From Flaviramulus multivorans (GTDB taxonomy: Bacteria > Bacteroidota > Bacteroidia > Flavobacteriales > Flavobacteriaceae), in assembly GCF_021728415.1 (NCBI RefSeq), contig NZ_JAKKDV010000002.1, positions 248,001 to 312,000 on the forward strand: 64,000 nucleotides of DNA, given 5' to 3'. Shown in pieces: positions 53,338 through 63,738 of this stretch (position 1 is its first letter; each line of letters opens with the position of its first letter). Both the position numbers and the translations under genes were made by a program. The notes beneath the pieces are model-generated. The model saw only the letters and a program-made list of their open reading frames with translations. It was not told the origin of the DNA and did no database searches.

Positions 53338-54525
53338 TTAGGAGATAACGCCTGAACCTAGCAACTCGTCATTTTGATACCAAGCAACAAACTGACCTTC
53401 AGTTATGGCAGATTGAAAATTTTCGAATTCAACATACAAACCGCTCTCAACTTTATGCAAGATAGCATTTTCTAATGGTTGTCTGTAACGTATTCTGGCT
53501 TTTACTTGCAAATTTTCGTCCGTTTTTAAGGCTAAATCTTCACGTATCCAATGTAACTCATCATTAGAAACAAACAACACCTTTTTCAGCAAACCTGGAT
53601 GCTCCTTACCTTGACCTGTATAGATGACATTCTCTTCTACATCAGTATCAATTACAAATAGAGGTTCAACTGTACCGCCTACTGCAAGTCCTTTTCGCTG
53701 ACCTTTTGTAAAATAGTGTGCTCCATGATGCTTACCAACTATTTTACCATAATCAATTTTGTAATCAATTTTACGCGATAGATATTGTAATTTCTCTTCT
53801 TCAGAATCAAAGTTTACCTTATTGTCTCGAAAAATTTCTTGTTCTTTTGGAATTTCAACAATGACACCTTCTTTTGGTTTCAGCTGTTGCTGAAGAAAAT
53901 CAGGTAATTTTACTTTTCCAATAAAACAAAGGCCTTGAGAATCTTTCTTTTCAGCTGTTACCAAATCCAATTTAGTTGCAATATCCCTTACTTCTGGTTT
54001 TGTAAGTTCGCCTATTGGAAATAAAGATTTTGCTAATTGTTCTTGTGAGAGTTGGCATAAAAAATACGACTGATCCTTATTGCCATCAACCCCTGCTAAA
54101 AGCTGATAAATCTCTTTTCCATCCTTTTGAATTATCCCTTTTCTACAATAATGACCCGTAGCCACATAGTCGGCACCAAGCTCCAAAGCAATTTTCATAA
54201 ATACATCAAACTTGATTTCTCTATTACAAAGCACATCAGGGTTTGGTGTTCGTCCTTTTTCATATTCATGAAACATATAGTCCACAATACGCTCCTTATA
54301 TTGCTCACTTAAATCAACTGTTTGAAAAGGAATATCAAGTTTTTCAGCAACAAGCATAGCGTCATTGCTATCATCTAACCAAGGACATTCATTAGAAATG
54401 GTAACAGAATCATCGTGCCAATTTTTCATAAATAAGCCAATAACCTCGTAACCTTGCTGCTTTAACAAATAAGCTGCAACGCTAGAATCTACACCACCTG
54501 AAAGTCCTATTATTACTCGTTTCAT
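53338..54525 (-). CDS. mnmA: tRNA 2-thiouridylase MnmA
   Basis: Thiolates U34 of tRNA Lys, Glu and Gln. The 395-residue protein has the PP-loop [16 protein letters not shown] at residues 5-20, [12 protein letters not shown] with the first catalytic Cys near 100, [18 protein letters not shown] and [16 protein letters not shown] with the second Cys near 200. The C-terminal domain ends [19 protein letters not shown]. The ATG at 54525 is used. A -7 box (54543-54550) lies 17 bases upstream. It is followed by the nitronate monooxygenase gene. Confidence 0.96.
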   Translation of the reverse strand: MKRVIIGLSGGVDSSVAAYLLKQQGYEVIGLFMKNWHDDSVTISNECPWLDDSNDAMLVAEKLDIPFQTVDLSEQYKERIVDYMFHEYEKGRTPNPDVLCNREIKFDVFMKIALELGADYVATGHYCRKGIIQKDGKEIYQLLAGVDGNKDQSYFLCQLSQEQLAKSLFPIGELTKPEVRDIATKLDLVTAEKKDSQGLCFIGKVKLPDFLQQQLKPKEGVIVEIPKEQEIFRDNKVNFDSEEEKLQYLSRKIDYKIDYGKIVGKHHGAHYFTKGQRKGLAVGGTVEPLFVIDTDVEENVIYTGQGKEHPGLLKKVLFVSNDELHWIREDLALKTDENLQVKARIRYRQPLENAILHKVESGLYVEFENFQSAITEGQFVAWYQNDELLGSGVIS

Positions 54526-54542
54526 CAAAAAAAAATAATGCA

Positions 54543-54550
54543 CAAAGATA
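54543..54550 (-). promoter_or_regulatory. Promoter -7 box for mnmA
   Basis: TATCTTTG on the minus strand, a perfect TAnnTTTG match, 17 bases before the mnmA ATG. Confidence 0.55.
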
Positions 54551-54598
54551 CATATAATTACAAATAAAAGTACGCTTTTACATTCAGTAAAAATATCG

Positions 54599-54614
54599 AC
54601 AAAATATATTTTGT
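54599..54614. promoter_or_regulatory. 16-bp palindrome upstream of the fasciclin gene
   Basis: ACAAAATATATTTTGT is a perfect palindrome. A second, spaced dyad AACAAAA (54638-54644) / TTTTGTT (54652-54658) lies 39 bases downstream, over the promoter spacer. Both could be sites for one regulator. Confidence 0.4.
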
Positions 54615-54669
54615 TTAATTATTTTAAAAATTTATTCAACAAAATTTGGTTTTTTGTTTAATTATTTTA
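54609..54669 (+). repeat. 18-bp direct repeat in the fasciclin promoter
   Basis: TTTTGTTTAATTATTTTA occurs at 54609-54626 and again at 54652-54669. The second copy ends at the -7 box, so the first may be a duplicated promoter piece. Confidence 0.7.
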
Positions 54670-54677
54670 TACTTTTG
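54645..54677 (+). promoter_or_regulatory. Complete -33/-7 promoter of the fasciclin gene
   Basis: TTTG (54645-54648), 21 bases, then TACTTTTG (54670-54677). Both elements and the spacing match the Bacteroidota housekeeping consensus. It is 26 bases before the ATG. Confidence 0.75.
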
Positions 54678-54703
54678 TTAAACAATATTAAACCTTACAA
54701 AAA

Positions 54704-55681
54704 ATGAAAAATTTAAATTCAATGAAAAAATTAATGTATCTCTTAGTTGCTACACTTGTTTTAACTTCTTGTAGTAATGATGACGATAACACAACAGTTC
54801 AACCTTTGAACGTTGTTGAAACAGCACAATCAGTAGCCGATTTAAGTATTCTAGTTGATGCTGTTGTACAAGCTGGATTAGTAGACGCTTTATCTGCTCC
54901 TGGAAACAAAACGGTTCTAGCTCCGACCAACGCAGCATTTACTGCGTTTTTACAAGCTAAAGGCTTTAGTTCATTATCAGATGTACCTAATGATGTTTTA
55001 ACTCAAATCTTGTTAAACCATGTAATTGCTGATGTGAATATAGAATCTTCAGCACTTATTGGTAATACTGGTTATACAAACACTATGGCTGACGGACCAG
55101 GTTCGACAAAATTAAGTATTTACTACGACGGAACTTCTGGAGTAACATTTAATGGTGGAGCTTCGGTAGCTATAGCAGATGTTGGAACAACTAATGGTAT
55201 CGTACACGTCATAGATCAAGTGATAGACTTACCAACTATTGCAACATTTGCTACAACGAATGCTAACTTATCCATATTAGTTGATGCATTAGCTTATGCT
55301 GACACTGGAAGCCCTACTGTTCCATATATAAGCACAGTATCAAATGGAGAAGCTGGACCTTTTACAGTATTTGCACCAACAAATGATGCTTTTGTATCAT
55401 TATTAGCAGAATTAGAACTGAATGCTTTAACCGATTTAGAAACCGCAACGGTAGATGCCGTATTGTTAAATCATATCGTAGGTGCTAATGTTCAATCAAG
55501 CGGCTTACAAAGTGGTACAGTAACAACTTTAGGTGGCAACATAACCGCAGATGCAACCGCATTTACATTAACCGATGCAAATGACAGAATAAGTAATATA
55601 ATAACTACACTAGTAAATATCCAAGGAACCAATGGCGTTGTACACGTTATTGATAAAGTTATTTTACCTGCCAATGAGTAA
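54704..55681 (+). CDS. Lipoprotein with two fasciclin domains
   Basis: A 325-residue surface lipoprotein. The signal ends LVLTSCSNDDDN: the Cys followed by Ser and a run of Asp resembles the lipoprotein export signal of Flavobacteriia that sends proteins to the cell surface. Two FAS1 domains follow, about residues 43-175 and 185-325, each with the H1 segment KTVLAPTNAAFTAFL or FTVFAPTNDAFVSLL and the H2 segment NGIVHVIDQVI or NGVVHVIDKVI. FAS1 domains mediate adhesion. A second ATG at 54719 gives a five-residue shorter form. A good promoter and terminator flank it, so it is monocistronic. Confidence 0.93.
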   Translation: MKNLNSMKKLMYLLVATLVLTSCSNDDDNTTVQPLNVVETAQSVADLSILVDAVVQAGLVDALSAPGNKTVLAPTNAAFTAFLQAKGFSSLSDVPNDVLTQILLNHVIADVNIESSALIGNTGYTNTMADGPGSTKLSIYYDGTSGVTFNGGASVAIADVGTTNGIVHVIDQVIDLPTIATFATTNANLSILVDALAYADTGSPTVPYISTVSNGEAGPFTVFAPTNDAFVSLLAELELNALTDLETATVDAVLLNHIVGANVQSSGLQSGTVTTLGGNITADATAFTLTDANDRISNIITTLVNIQGTNGVVHVIDKVILPANE

Positions 55682-55751
55682 AAAGTTAGTTTGGTTTGTT
55701 GATTTTGTAGGCAAGGTTTAGTACTTACTAAATTGTCTATGAAAAAGAAGG

Positions 55752-55779
55752 CTCCTTAAGAAATTAAGGAGTTTTTTTT
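55752..55779 (+). terminator. Intrinsic terminator of the fasciclin gene
   Basis: CTCCTTAA (55752-55759), loop GAAA, TTAAGGAG (55764-55771), then eight Ts. It overlaps the last bases of the convergent YwqK-like gene. Confidence 0.88.
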
Positions 55780-56465
55780 ATGTATTTAGGTTTATAAGTA
55801 AAGTCTTTTTCTTCTTTTAATTTACCTGCATCATAATATTTCCAAACCCCATTTTTTTTACCACGTTTATATTGGCCTTCTGATAGCAATTCACCTTTAG
55901 GGTTGTAAAATTTTGCTGGTCCATGTAATTCGCCATTAACATAAAACATTTCTTTTAAAACCACATTTTTCTCAGAATACCAAATGGAGGCTCCTTCTAG
56001 TTTTCCAGATTTATAAAATTGCTTTTCCGCTATATGTCCGTTTTCATAGTACACCAGTTGCTCACCATCCAGTTCTCCACGTTCGTTATAATGTTCAAGG
56101 GTTAAAAGTTTATCAGAGTTTTTTTGATAGTATTTCCATGTACCAATAAATGTTTTACCATCCATTTGTCCTTCACTAATAATTTTTCCATTGGATGCTA
56201 AAAATTTAACCTCAGCGACGTTATCTGTTTCATTAAATTGCTTGGTAGCTGTTAATACTGCTTTATTTTTTAGGTTTTTATAAAACTTAAAAAGTCCGAT
56301 TTCTTTCCCATGAGAAAACGCTCCTTCATACCTTAATACCTTTGTGCCATCAAAGTTTTTCTTCCAAATACCATGACGTTTCCCCTCTGCATCAAACTGG
56401 TTAATGTCTTGTCCAGAAAGGATTGTGACGGTTCCTAAAAAAAATATTATACTTAAAAATTTCAT
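55764..56465 (-). CDS. YwqK/MORN-repeat secreted protein
   Basis: A 233-residue protein with a signal peptide (MKFLSIIFFLGTVTILSGQ). The mature part is a string of MORN-like units of about 23 residues: GKRHGIWKKNFDGTKVLRYE, GKEIGLFKFYK, GTWKYYQKN, GELDGEQLVYYENGHIAE, GKLEGASIWY, GELHGPAKFYN and GKKNGVWKYYDAGKLKEE. Databases call such proteins YwqK-family antitoxins, but no toxin gene is adjacent and the secretion signal argues against a cytosolic antitoxin. More likely an envelope structural or binding protein. Its 3' end lies in the fasciclin terminator. Confidence 0.85.
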   Translation of the reverse strand: MKFLSIIFFLGTVTILSGQDINQFDAEGKRHGIWKKNFDGTKVLRYEGAFSHGKEIGLFKFYKNLKNKAVLTATKQFNETDNVAEVKFLASNGKIISEGQMDGKTFIGTWKYYQKNSDKLLTLEHYNERGELDGEQLVYYENGHIAEKQFYKSGKLEGASIWYSEKNVVLKEMFYVNGELHGPAKFYNPKGELLSEGQYKRGKKNGVWKYYDAGKLKEEKDFTYKPKYIKKTP

Positions 56466-56522
56466 ATTACTCCTTTAATAATAACATTGAAACGATAAAA
56501 ACAATCTATAATTGTGTGTAAC

Positions 56523-56555
56523 AAAAAAGCTGCCAGAAAAATTGCGACAGCTTTT
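56523..56555 (-). terminator. Intrinsic terminator of the pyrG-yidC transcript
   Basis: AAAAGCTG (56525-56532) pairs with CAGCTTTT (56548-56555). On the minus strand the stem is followed by a run of Ts, 22 bases after the yidC stop codon. Confidence 0.75.
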
Positions 56556-56576
56556 ATAATTATAAAATATATAATT

Positions 56577-58472
56577 TTATTTTTTACGTTTTTGTTGCGC
56601 CTGCTTTTGCTTTTCTGCCTGCTCCATCATTTCTGCCATTTTCTTTTGAAACTTGTTTTGCTTTTTAGGCTTCTTTTTATTCTCTTGAATTTGGGCGTGT
56701 ATTTTATCTTCGTCCAAAATGTAATTCTTAATTACTAAAATAATACCAATACTAATTAGGTTTGAAATAAAGTAATACAAACTTAACCCAGAGGCATAGT
56801 TATTAAAGAAGAATAGCATCATTATTGGCGAAAAGTACATCATGTACTTCATCATTTTTGCCATATCGGGCATACCTTCTTGCGTTGGTTGCGATTGCAT
56901 ATTTTGTCCCGTTGTTAGGCGCATGTAAAAGAAAATAGCAATAGAAGCCAAAATTGGAAACAAACTTACATGGTTACCATAAAAAGGAATATTAAAAGGT
57001 AAGTTCGCAATGACATCATATGACGATAAATCGTCTGCCCAAAGGAAGCTTTTTTGTCTTAAGTCAAAAGCTGATGGGAAAAACTGAAACAACGCATAAA
57101 ACACGGGCAACTGTATTAAAGCTGGTAAACAACCCGCCATAGGACTTGCTCCTGCTTTGTTTTGCAACGCCAAAGTTTCTTGCTGCGCTTTCATTTTGTT
57201 GTTCTTATGCTTCTCACGAATTTCGTCTAATTCTGGTTTTAGAATTTTCAATTTTGCTTGAGATAAGAATTGCTTGTACTGTACAAACGACAATAATATT
57301 TTCACTAAAATAGTCATCACCACAATGGCAATACCATAAGGCATAAAGCCACCAAGGAAACCAAATAACGGCATAAACACATAACGGTTTATCCAACCAA
57401 AAATACCCCATCCAAAAGGTACTATTTCATCTAAATTTCTATCGTAAGCATTTAAAACCTTAAAATCACTTGGTCCGAAATACCAATCCATTGTTTGATT
57501 TAATTCTCCACCTTTTAACTCTAATGGGATTTTTGAAGCAAACTGTTTGGTGTAAATTGTATCAACAGCTTCATCTTCAACCAAATTTTTGGTTTTAATG
57601 TTCGCTGTTTTAAACGGAGTATCTGTTAATAACACAGATGTGAAGAAATGCTGCTTATACCCAATCCAAGTTACATCTTCAATATCATCATCTGCATCAC
57701 CCATTCCTGTATAATCATCTTTTCCACCTTCATATTCATAATGAATATCGGTATACCTATTTTCATATGAAATACTTTTGGCATGACGATACCCTTTTAA
57801 ATCCCAATCTAAATTAATTGCTTGGGAGCTATTGATAACATCATTCAACCCTTGAGAACGGATGGTAAAATCCATCATATAATCGTTATCTTTTATCTCG
57901 TAACGATATTCTAAAAATTTACTTTCCGATACCTTTAGTTTCATAGAAACTATTGTTACATCTCCATTCTTAGATACTGTTGGCTGAAATGGTAAATCTT
58001 TGGTATTTAAAATTCTACTATCGGTAGTTCCAAAATTTATATTGAAAAGCGTATTGTTATCTTTTATTAAATAGATAGGAACAGAATCAAAATCAACAAA
58101 TTTCTTCAATTTAACTTCTGAAAGATAACCCCCTTTATTACTAAATTTTAAATCTAGTAACTCGGTTTCTACTATAGTTTCTTTATCAGATGCATTTATT
58201 GCAGAATATGCAAAAGCACCTAATTTATTTTGTAATTTGATTACTTGAAGTGAATCCACATCTTCACCCAAAACAAAATCTTCAGCGGTAGTAACTTTGG
58301 TTTGTTCTAAAGCTTTCGCTTTATTTTCTGCTTCAACTTGTTCTTGCTTCGCTTTTTCTTGGGCTTCAAGTTCTTCAGGTGTTGGCTGATTTTGCCAAAG
58401 CATATACATTAATATTCCGAAAATAAGGATGAATCCTATTATCGAATTAATGTCTAATTTTTTTTCTTCCAT
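56577..58472 (-). CDS. yidC: Membrane protein insertase YidC
   Basis: Inserts and folds inner-membrane proteins, alone or with SecYEG. The 631-residue protein has an N-terminal membrane anchor (IIGFILIFGILMYMLW), a large periplasmic beta domain (about residues 60-340) and the conserved five-helix core (about 360-590) with SPMAGCLPALIQLPVFYALF. The tail is a Lys-rich extension (KKPKKQNKFQKKMAEM) that should bind ribosomes, as in other Bacteroidota. It follows pyrG by 72 bases on the same strand and ends at its own terminator. Confidence 0.96.
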   Translation of the reverse strand: MEEKKLDINSIIGFILIFGILMYMLWQNQPTPEELEAQEKAKQEQVEAENKAKALEQTKVTTAEDFVLGEDVDSLQVIKLQNKLGAFAYSAINASDKETIVETELLDLKFSNKGGYLSEVKLKKFVDFDSVPIYLIKDNNTLFNINFGTTDSRILNTKDLPFQPTVSKNGDVTIVSMKLKVSESKFLEYRYEIKDNDYMMDFTIRSQGLNDVINSSQAINLDWDLKGYRHAKSISYENRYTDIHYEYEGGKDDYTGMGDADDDIEDVTWIGYKQHFFTSVLLTDTPFKTANIKTKNLVEDEAVDTIYTKQFASKIPLELKGGELNQTMDWYFGPSDFKVLNAYDRNLDEIVPFGWGIFGWINRYVFMPLFGFLGGFMPYGIAIVVMTILVKILLSFVQYKQFLSQAKLKILKPELDEIREKHKNNKMKAQQETLALQNKAGASPMAGCLPALIQLPVFYALFQFFPSAFDLRQKSFLWADDLSSYDVIANLPFNIPFYGNHVSLFPILASIAIFFYMRLTTGQNMQSQPTQEGMPDMAKMMKYMMYFSPIMMLFFFNNYASGLSLYYFISNLISIGIILVIKNYILDEDKIHAQIQENKKKPKKQNKFQKKMAEMMEQAEKQKQAQQKRKK

Positions 58473-58544
58473 GTATTCTTTCAGTATAATTTAAAAGATT
58501 CCCAACGTAGCAGGAATGATGACAGTCTATCAAAAAACTATCCA

Positions 58545-60221
<1,677 letters not shown>

Positions 60222-60349
60222 TTAAAATAGTTATTAGCGAATAGTTTTTTAGTTTATTAAATCAACTTATAAACACTCCAATATGATTTGAATTTAGAAG
60301 TAAAATAACTTAATTTCGTAAGAAATCCAGCTAATAATTAATATTCAAA

Positions 60350-62743
60350 ATGAAATACACACACCTCATAAGCTTACTCGTTCTCTGTGCTTTCTTTAAT
60401 TGCAGTAAAGAAAACGAGCAAAATTTTAAACAGCTATCTGAAAATTCTCCAAATATTGCCGGAAAAACAGCTTATTTAAATTCATCTTATGTAACCGCTG
60501 GAAACAGAGTGTATATGGTGGGTCATCAAGATGGCAGTTTCCCTGATTTGGGTTGGCATATTAAAGGTGAAATGGGTGGTATTTGGAATCATCCTATAAA
60601 GTTAATGGATGGGTTTGATATTGAAATTATTGATAACCTAGATACTTTAAAACTAAATAAGGCGAAACAATTTGTTAATTACCCTTTTACTAACAAACAT
60701 ACGTTTAGTTGGGATGAAAAAGATTTAGAAATAGAACGTTGGCAATTTGTACCCGATGATAAACAAGGAATTGTTATTCAACTTGTTATTAAAAACAATG
60801 GTGGTAAAAAGAATATAAATCTAAAATTTACTGGACATACCGATTTAAGACCCACTTGGTTAGGCGAGCGCACCAATATGTTTGATGGTAAAGATGAAGC
60901 AACCTATGACGACAAAAACCAAATTTGGAAAGTAAAAGATAGTCTAAACCCTTGGTATACCGTTTTTGGTTCGCAATTAGACTTTGAAAGTACTCCCAAA
61001 ACGGAAAACTACGCAACTCAAAATAATACATCTGCAAATAGTTTAGAAAGTACAATTGTGTTGTCTTCAGGTAAAACGCATGTTATTAATTATGTTATTG
61101 CAGGTTCTTACACGTCAGAAAGTGATGCATTAAATACCTACCAAAGTATATCAGATCATATTATTTCTGATTTTACTTCAAAACGTGAACGCTATAAAAA
61201 ACTGGCTGAAAAATCTAAACTCACTATTCCAGACAAAAATATTGAGCAAGCTTTCGAGTGGTTAAAATATAATAGCGATTGGCTTATTAGAACAGTTCCC
61301 GAAATAGGAACAGGTATTACAGCAGGTATTCCAGATTACCCGTGGTGGTTTGGTGTTGATAGCGAATATGCTCTAAAAGGTTATATGGCCATTGGGCAAA
61401 AAGAGGCGGTTTATAGCACGATAAAATTATTGGATAGCGTCTCAAATGCGGTTAATGGCAACGGTAAAATTATACATGAAATGTCGAGCAACGGAGCCGT
61501 TTTTAACCCTGGAAATATTAATGAAACACCGCAGTTTGCTTCTTTAATTTGGGAAGTTTATAAATGGAATGGTGAAAAATCATTTTTAGAAACCTATTAC
61601 CCAACCATTGTAAAAGGTTTAGACTGGTTAATGCAAGCCAATGATGATAATAAAAATCTGTTTCCCGATGGTTTTGGAATGATGGAAATTCATGGAATGG
61701 ATTCTGAAATGATTGATGTGGCTGTGTACACCCAACGTGCTTTTGTTGATGCTTCAAAAATAGCGACTGAATTAAATGACGCTGCTAATGCAAGTAAATT
61801 TGAAGAATTAGCATATACACTTAAGGCAAAAATAAATAACGAATTTTGGAGCGCCGAATTTAATTCGTATGCCGATTTTATTGGAACCGACGAACAAGCG
61901 CTTCATCTTATTGACGATGCAATTGTAAGAGCAGATACCTTAAATAAACCTTGGGCTGTTGAAGAACTGAAAGCTACAAAATCTAAAATACTGGCAAACC
62001 CAAGTGCGGAGTTAAAACCATTTGTTTTACATCATAATTGGGTGGTAAACACGCCTATGGAAATGGGCATTGCAGATACCGATAAAGCTAAAAAAGCACT
62101 TAAAACTGCTGAAAACTTTGTAAACCCTTTTGGAGTTTTCGTTACAGGTATTGATAGAGATGAAACAGCTGGCACGGATGAAGGCTCGTTTAAGGGTAGT
62201 AAACAATTTTCGTATACCGGAGCAGTTATGACACTACCAACCAGTGTTTTAATTATAGCCGAAAACAATTATGAAAACCCTGATAAAGCCTTAGATTATT
62301 TAAAGCGCATGACCAAAAGTTTTAGTTATGCCTTTCCTGGTAGTATGTACGAAGTATCGCCTGACTATGGCATGATAACGCAAGCGTGGAATATTTACGG
62401 ATATGCTGTACCCATTATACAGCAGTTTTTTGGTATAAACCCTATGGCATCACAACAAAAAGTAATTATAGAACCGCAAATGCCAACAAGTTGGAATGAT
62501 GCTTCCATTGAAAATGTTGAAGTAGCAGACAACAACCTTTCTGTGTTTTATCATAAAACCGAGTATGGTTTAGATTTTAACGTTCAACAAACCAATACTA
62601 ATTGGACATTAGAAATTAAACTACCAATATCAGTATTTAAAAACCATAATGTTAACAGTGATGCTATCGATGTAACGGAAACCAAAACCCATTTTGTGTT
62701 TACAGGTAAAGAACAAGAACTTAAAATTACCTTAACAAAATAA
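60350..62743 (+). CDS. Large glycoside-hydrolase-like lipoprotein (six-hairpin / debranching-enzyme type)
   Basis: A 797-residue envelope protein. The N-terminus (MKYTHLISLLVLCAFFNCSK) is a lipoprotein signal with Cys at 18 followed by Ser-Lys-Glu, favouring surface exposure. Residues about 40-280 are a beta-sandwich (GWHIKGEMGGIWNHPIKLMD). Residues about 290-690 look like an (alpha/alpha)6 barrel: YPWWFGVDSEYALKGYMAIG, QFASLIWEVYKWNGE, FGMMEIHGMDSEMIDVAVY and GIDRDETAGTDEGSF with acidic candidates. This layout fits glycogen-debranching or GH15/GH63-like enzymes acting on alpha-glucans. The exact family and substrate are unassigned. A variant -7 box TAATTTCG lies at 60311-60318. Confidence 0.75.
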   Translation: MKYTHLISLLVLCAFFNCSKENEQNFKQLSENSPNIAGKTAYLNSSYVTAGNRVYMVGHQDGSFPDLGWHIKGEMGGIWNHPIKLMDGFDIEIIDNLDTLKLNKAKQFVNYPFTNKHTFSWDEKDLEIERWQFVPDDKQGIVIQLVIKNNGGKKNINLKFTGHTDLRPTWLGERTNMFDGKDEATYDDKNQIWKVKDSLNPWYTVFGSQLDFESTPKTENYATQNNTSANSLESTIVLSSGKTHVINYVIAGSYTSESDALNTYQSISDHIISDFTSKRERYKKLAEKSKLTIPDKNIEQAFEWLKYNSDWLIRTVPEIGTGITAGIPDYPWWFGVDSEYALKGYMAIGQKEAVYSTIKLLDSVSNAVNGNGKIIHEMSSNGAVFNPGNINETPQFASLIWEVYKWNGEKSFLETYYPTIVKGLDWLMQANDDNKNLFPDGFGMMEIHGMDSEMIDVAVYTQRAFVDASKIATELNDAANASKFEELAYTLKAKINNEFWSAEFNSYADFIGTDEQALHLIDDAIVRADTLNKPWAVEELKATKSKILANPSAELKPFVLHHNWVVNTPMEMGIADTDKAKKALKTAENFVNPFGVFVTGIDRDETAGTDEGSFKGSKQFSYTGAVMTLPTSVLIIAENNYENPDKALDYLKRMTKSFSYAFPGSMYEVSPDYGMITQAWNIYGYAVPIIQQFFGINPMASQQKVIIEPQMPTSWNDASIENVEVADNNLSVFYHKTEYGLDFNVQQTNTNWTLEIKLPISVFKNHNVNSDAIDVTETKTHFVFTGKEQELKITLTK

Positions 62744-62774
62744 GTTGATTTTGTACGAAAAATTAACTAACTTC

Positions 62775-62828
62775 GTTTAACGTCGGATATAAAACATTAA
62801 AACGATTTCATATCCTAAATAGTTGGCT
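62775..62828 (+). other. attC-like recombination site, left side of cassette
   Basis: Outer boxes GTTTAAC (62775-62781) and GTTGGCT (62822-62828). Between them GGATAT (62785-62790) pairs with ATATCC (62810-62815). The spacers are AAC-3-GGATAT and ATATCC-6-GTT. The same 3/6 asymmetry is seen in the right site. The left box does not pair with its present right partner but pairs perfectly with GTTAAAC at 63397-63403, as if a cassette had split an older site between G and TT. Confidence 0.6.
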
Positions 62829-63397
62829 GTAAGCTGAAAAACCGATGATTTATAAAAATCTGATATTAATTTTAACTTTCTTCACTTTTGGACTTGTTAG
62901 TGGACAAAACCAGAACGGAGAAAGTATTAACGTGAGGTACTTATATGGCAATGATTCGGAAGTATGGGAAGTCGATAAAATTGAACCCAACGGTAGAATA
63001 ATATTGGCTAAAAGACTGGAATACAACAGCGAGTACAAAGAATTAGTCACAATATTTTACTGGAACGGTGGACTTAAAACTGGTTATCCGAAAAACTCTG
63101 AAAAGAACGATGGAGAAACTACACCAAAAATAGGAACCTGGAAAATTGACCATAGTAATCGGACTTTGACAACGACTCCTGCTTTGGGCGATTTCGGAAA
63201 AAAATTTCTCATTTTAGAATTAAATCCCGACCGATTAATATTAATGAAATTGAATAAAGAATAAAGTCTACAGCCAACAAAGTATATAAAAAATTGCTGG
63301 TGTTGTGCTAAAAAAAGGTCGTTGCACGTTTGCTACGTCTGATTTTCCTTCGGAAAATCCTCGCACGCAAACACGCAACTTTCCATATACATAAACG
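62823..63397 (+). mobile_element. Integron-type gene cassette candidate
   Basis: A 575-bp unit running from TTGGCT to the G of GTTAAAC. It holds one gene and, seven bases after its stop codon, an attC-like site. Its two ends carry the complementary boxes GTTGGCTGTA (62822-62831) and TACAGCCAAC (63269-63278). Removing the unit restores a perfect GTTTAAC...GTTAAAC site. No integrase is in the window, so it could be a cassette outside an integron. Confidence 0.55.
62845..63264 (+). CDS. Secreted protein of unknown function carried by a cassette-like unit
   Basis: A 139-residue protein with a signal peptide (MIYKNLILILTFFTFGLVSG, mature QNQNGES). The mature part is beta-rich: INVRYLYGNDSEVWEVDKI, LVTIFYWNGG, then TPKIGTWKIDHSNRTLTTTP and KKFLILELNPDRLILMKLN, a pattern like lipocalin-like small proteins of Bacteroidota. 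No function can be named. The gene starts 22 bases from the left cassette boundary and ends seven bases before the right attC-like site, the close packing usual for cassette genes. No promoter box is evident in front of it, also typical of cassettes. Confidence 0.75.
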   Translation: MIYKNLILILTFFTFGLVSGQNQNGESINVRYLYGNDSEVWEVDKIEPNGRIILAKRLEYNSEYKELVTIFYWNGGLKTGYPKNSEKNDGETTPKIGTWKIDHSNRTLTTTPALGDFGKKFLILELNPDRLILMKLNKE

Positions 63398-63403
63398 TTA
63401 AAC
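63272..63403 (+). other. attC-like folded site, right side of cassette
   Basis: Outer boxes AGCCAAC (63272-63278) and GTTAAAC (63397-63403). Inside, GTATAT (63282-63287) pairs with ATATAC (63385-63390), GTTGCACGTTTGC (63321-63333) pairs 11 of 13 with GCAAACACGCAAC (63367-63379), and GATTTTCC/GGAAAATC closes the tip (63341-63359). The 132-base site would fold as one long hairpin with unpaired bulges. I recall similar hairpin sequences scattered in flavobacterial genomes. Confidence 0.6.
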
Positions 63404-63414
63404 GCATAAAAAAA

Positions 63415-63645
63415 TCACTTTTTAGGATATTGGGTCTTTATATTTCTAATTAAGTCTTCCAATCCGTTTAATTTTAATTCGTAAACCTGTTTAAGCATAT
63501 CTCCTAATTTCCCTTTTGGAAACCCTTTGTTATGGTACCAAACCACATAATACTCAGGTAAATCAATTAGATAGCGGTCTTTATACTTACCAAATGGCAT
63601 TTTGGTATGAGCTAAATCAATTAAAAACTGTTTGTCTGGTAACAT
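63415..63645 (-). CDS. DUF3820 family protein
   Basis: A 76-residue protein with the DUF3820 pattern: MPFGKYKDRYLIDLPEYYVV (residues 16-35), where the family has a Met-Pro-Phe-Gly-Lys-Tyr-x-Gly-like start, then WYHNKGFPKGKLGDMLKQVY. Databases relate it to a putative quorum-sensing-regulated virulence factor; the function in this phylum is unknown. It is on the opposite strand to the cassette gene, ending 12 bases after the right attC-like site, so it is unlikely to be part of the cassette. Confidence 0.85.
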   Translation of the reverse strand: MLPDKQFLIDLAHTKMPFGKYKDRYLIDLPEYYVVWYHNKGFPKGKLGDMLKQVYELKLNGLEDLIRNIKTQYPKK

Positions 63646-63670
63646 GCATTATTATTTTTAAAACCTTTGT

Positions 63671-63715
63671 CACTTCGAGTGATTCCGATACAATCGGAAT
63701 TGTATCGAGAAGTAC
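63671..63715. repeat. Palindromic interspersed-repeat-like element
   Basis: ATTCCGAT (63682-63689), loop ACA, ATCGGAAT (63693-63700) form a perfect stem, inside an outer imperfect pair ACTTCGAG / CGAGAAGT (63672-63679, 63705-63712). Similar CACTTCGAGTG...GAGAAGT sequences are, as far as I recall, dispersed in Flavobacteriia genomes. It stands between two convergent/tandem small genes. Confidence 0.5.
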
Positions 63716-63738
63716 TGACTAACAAAAATTTCAATCAC

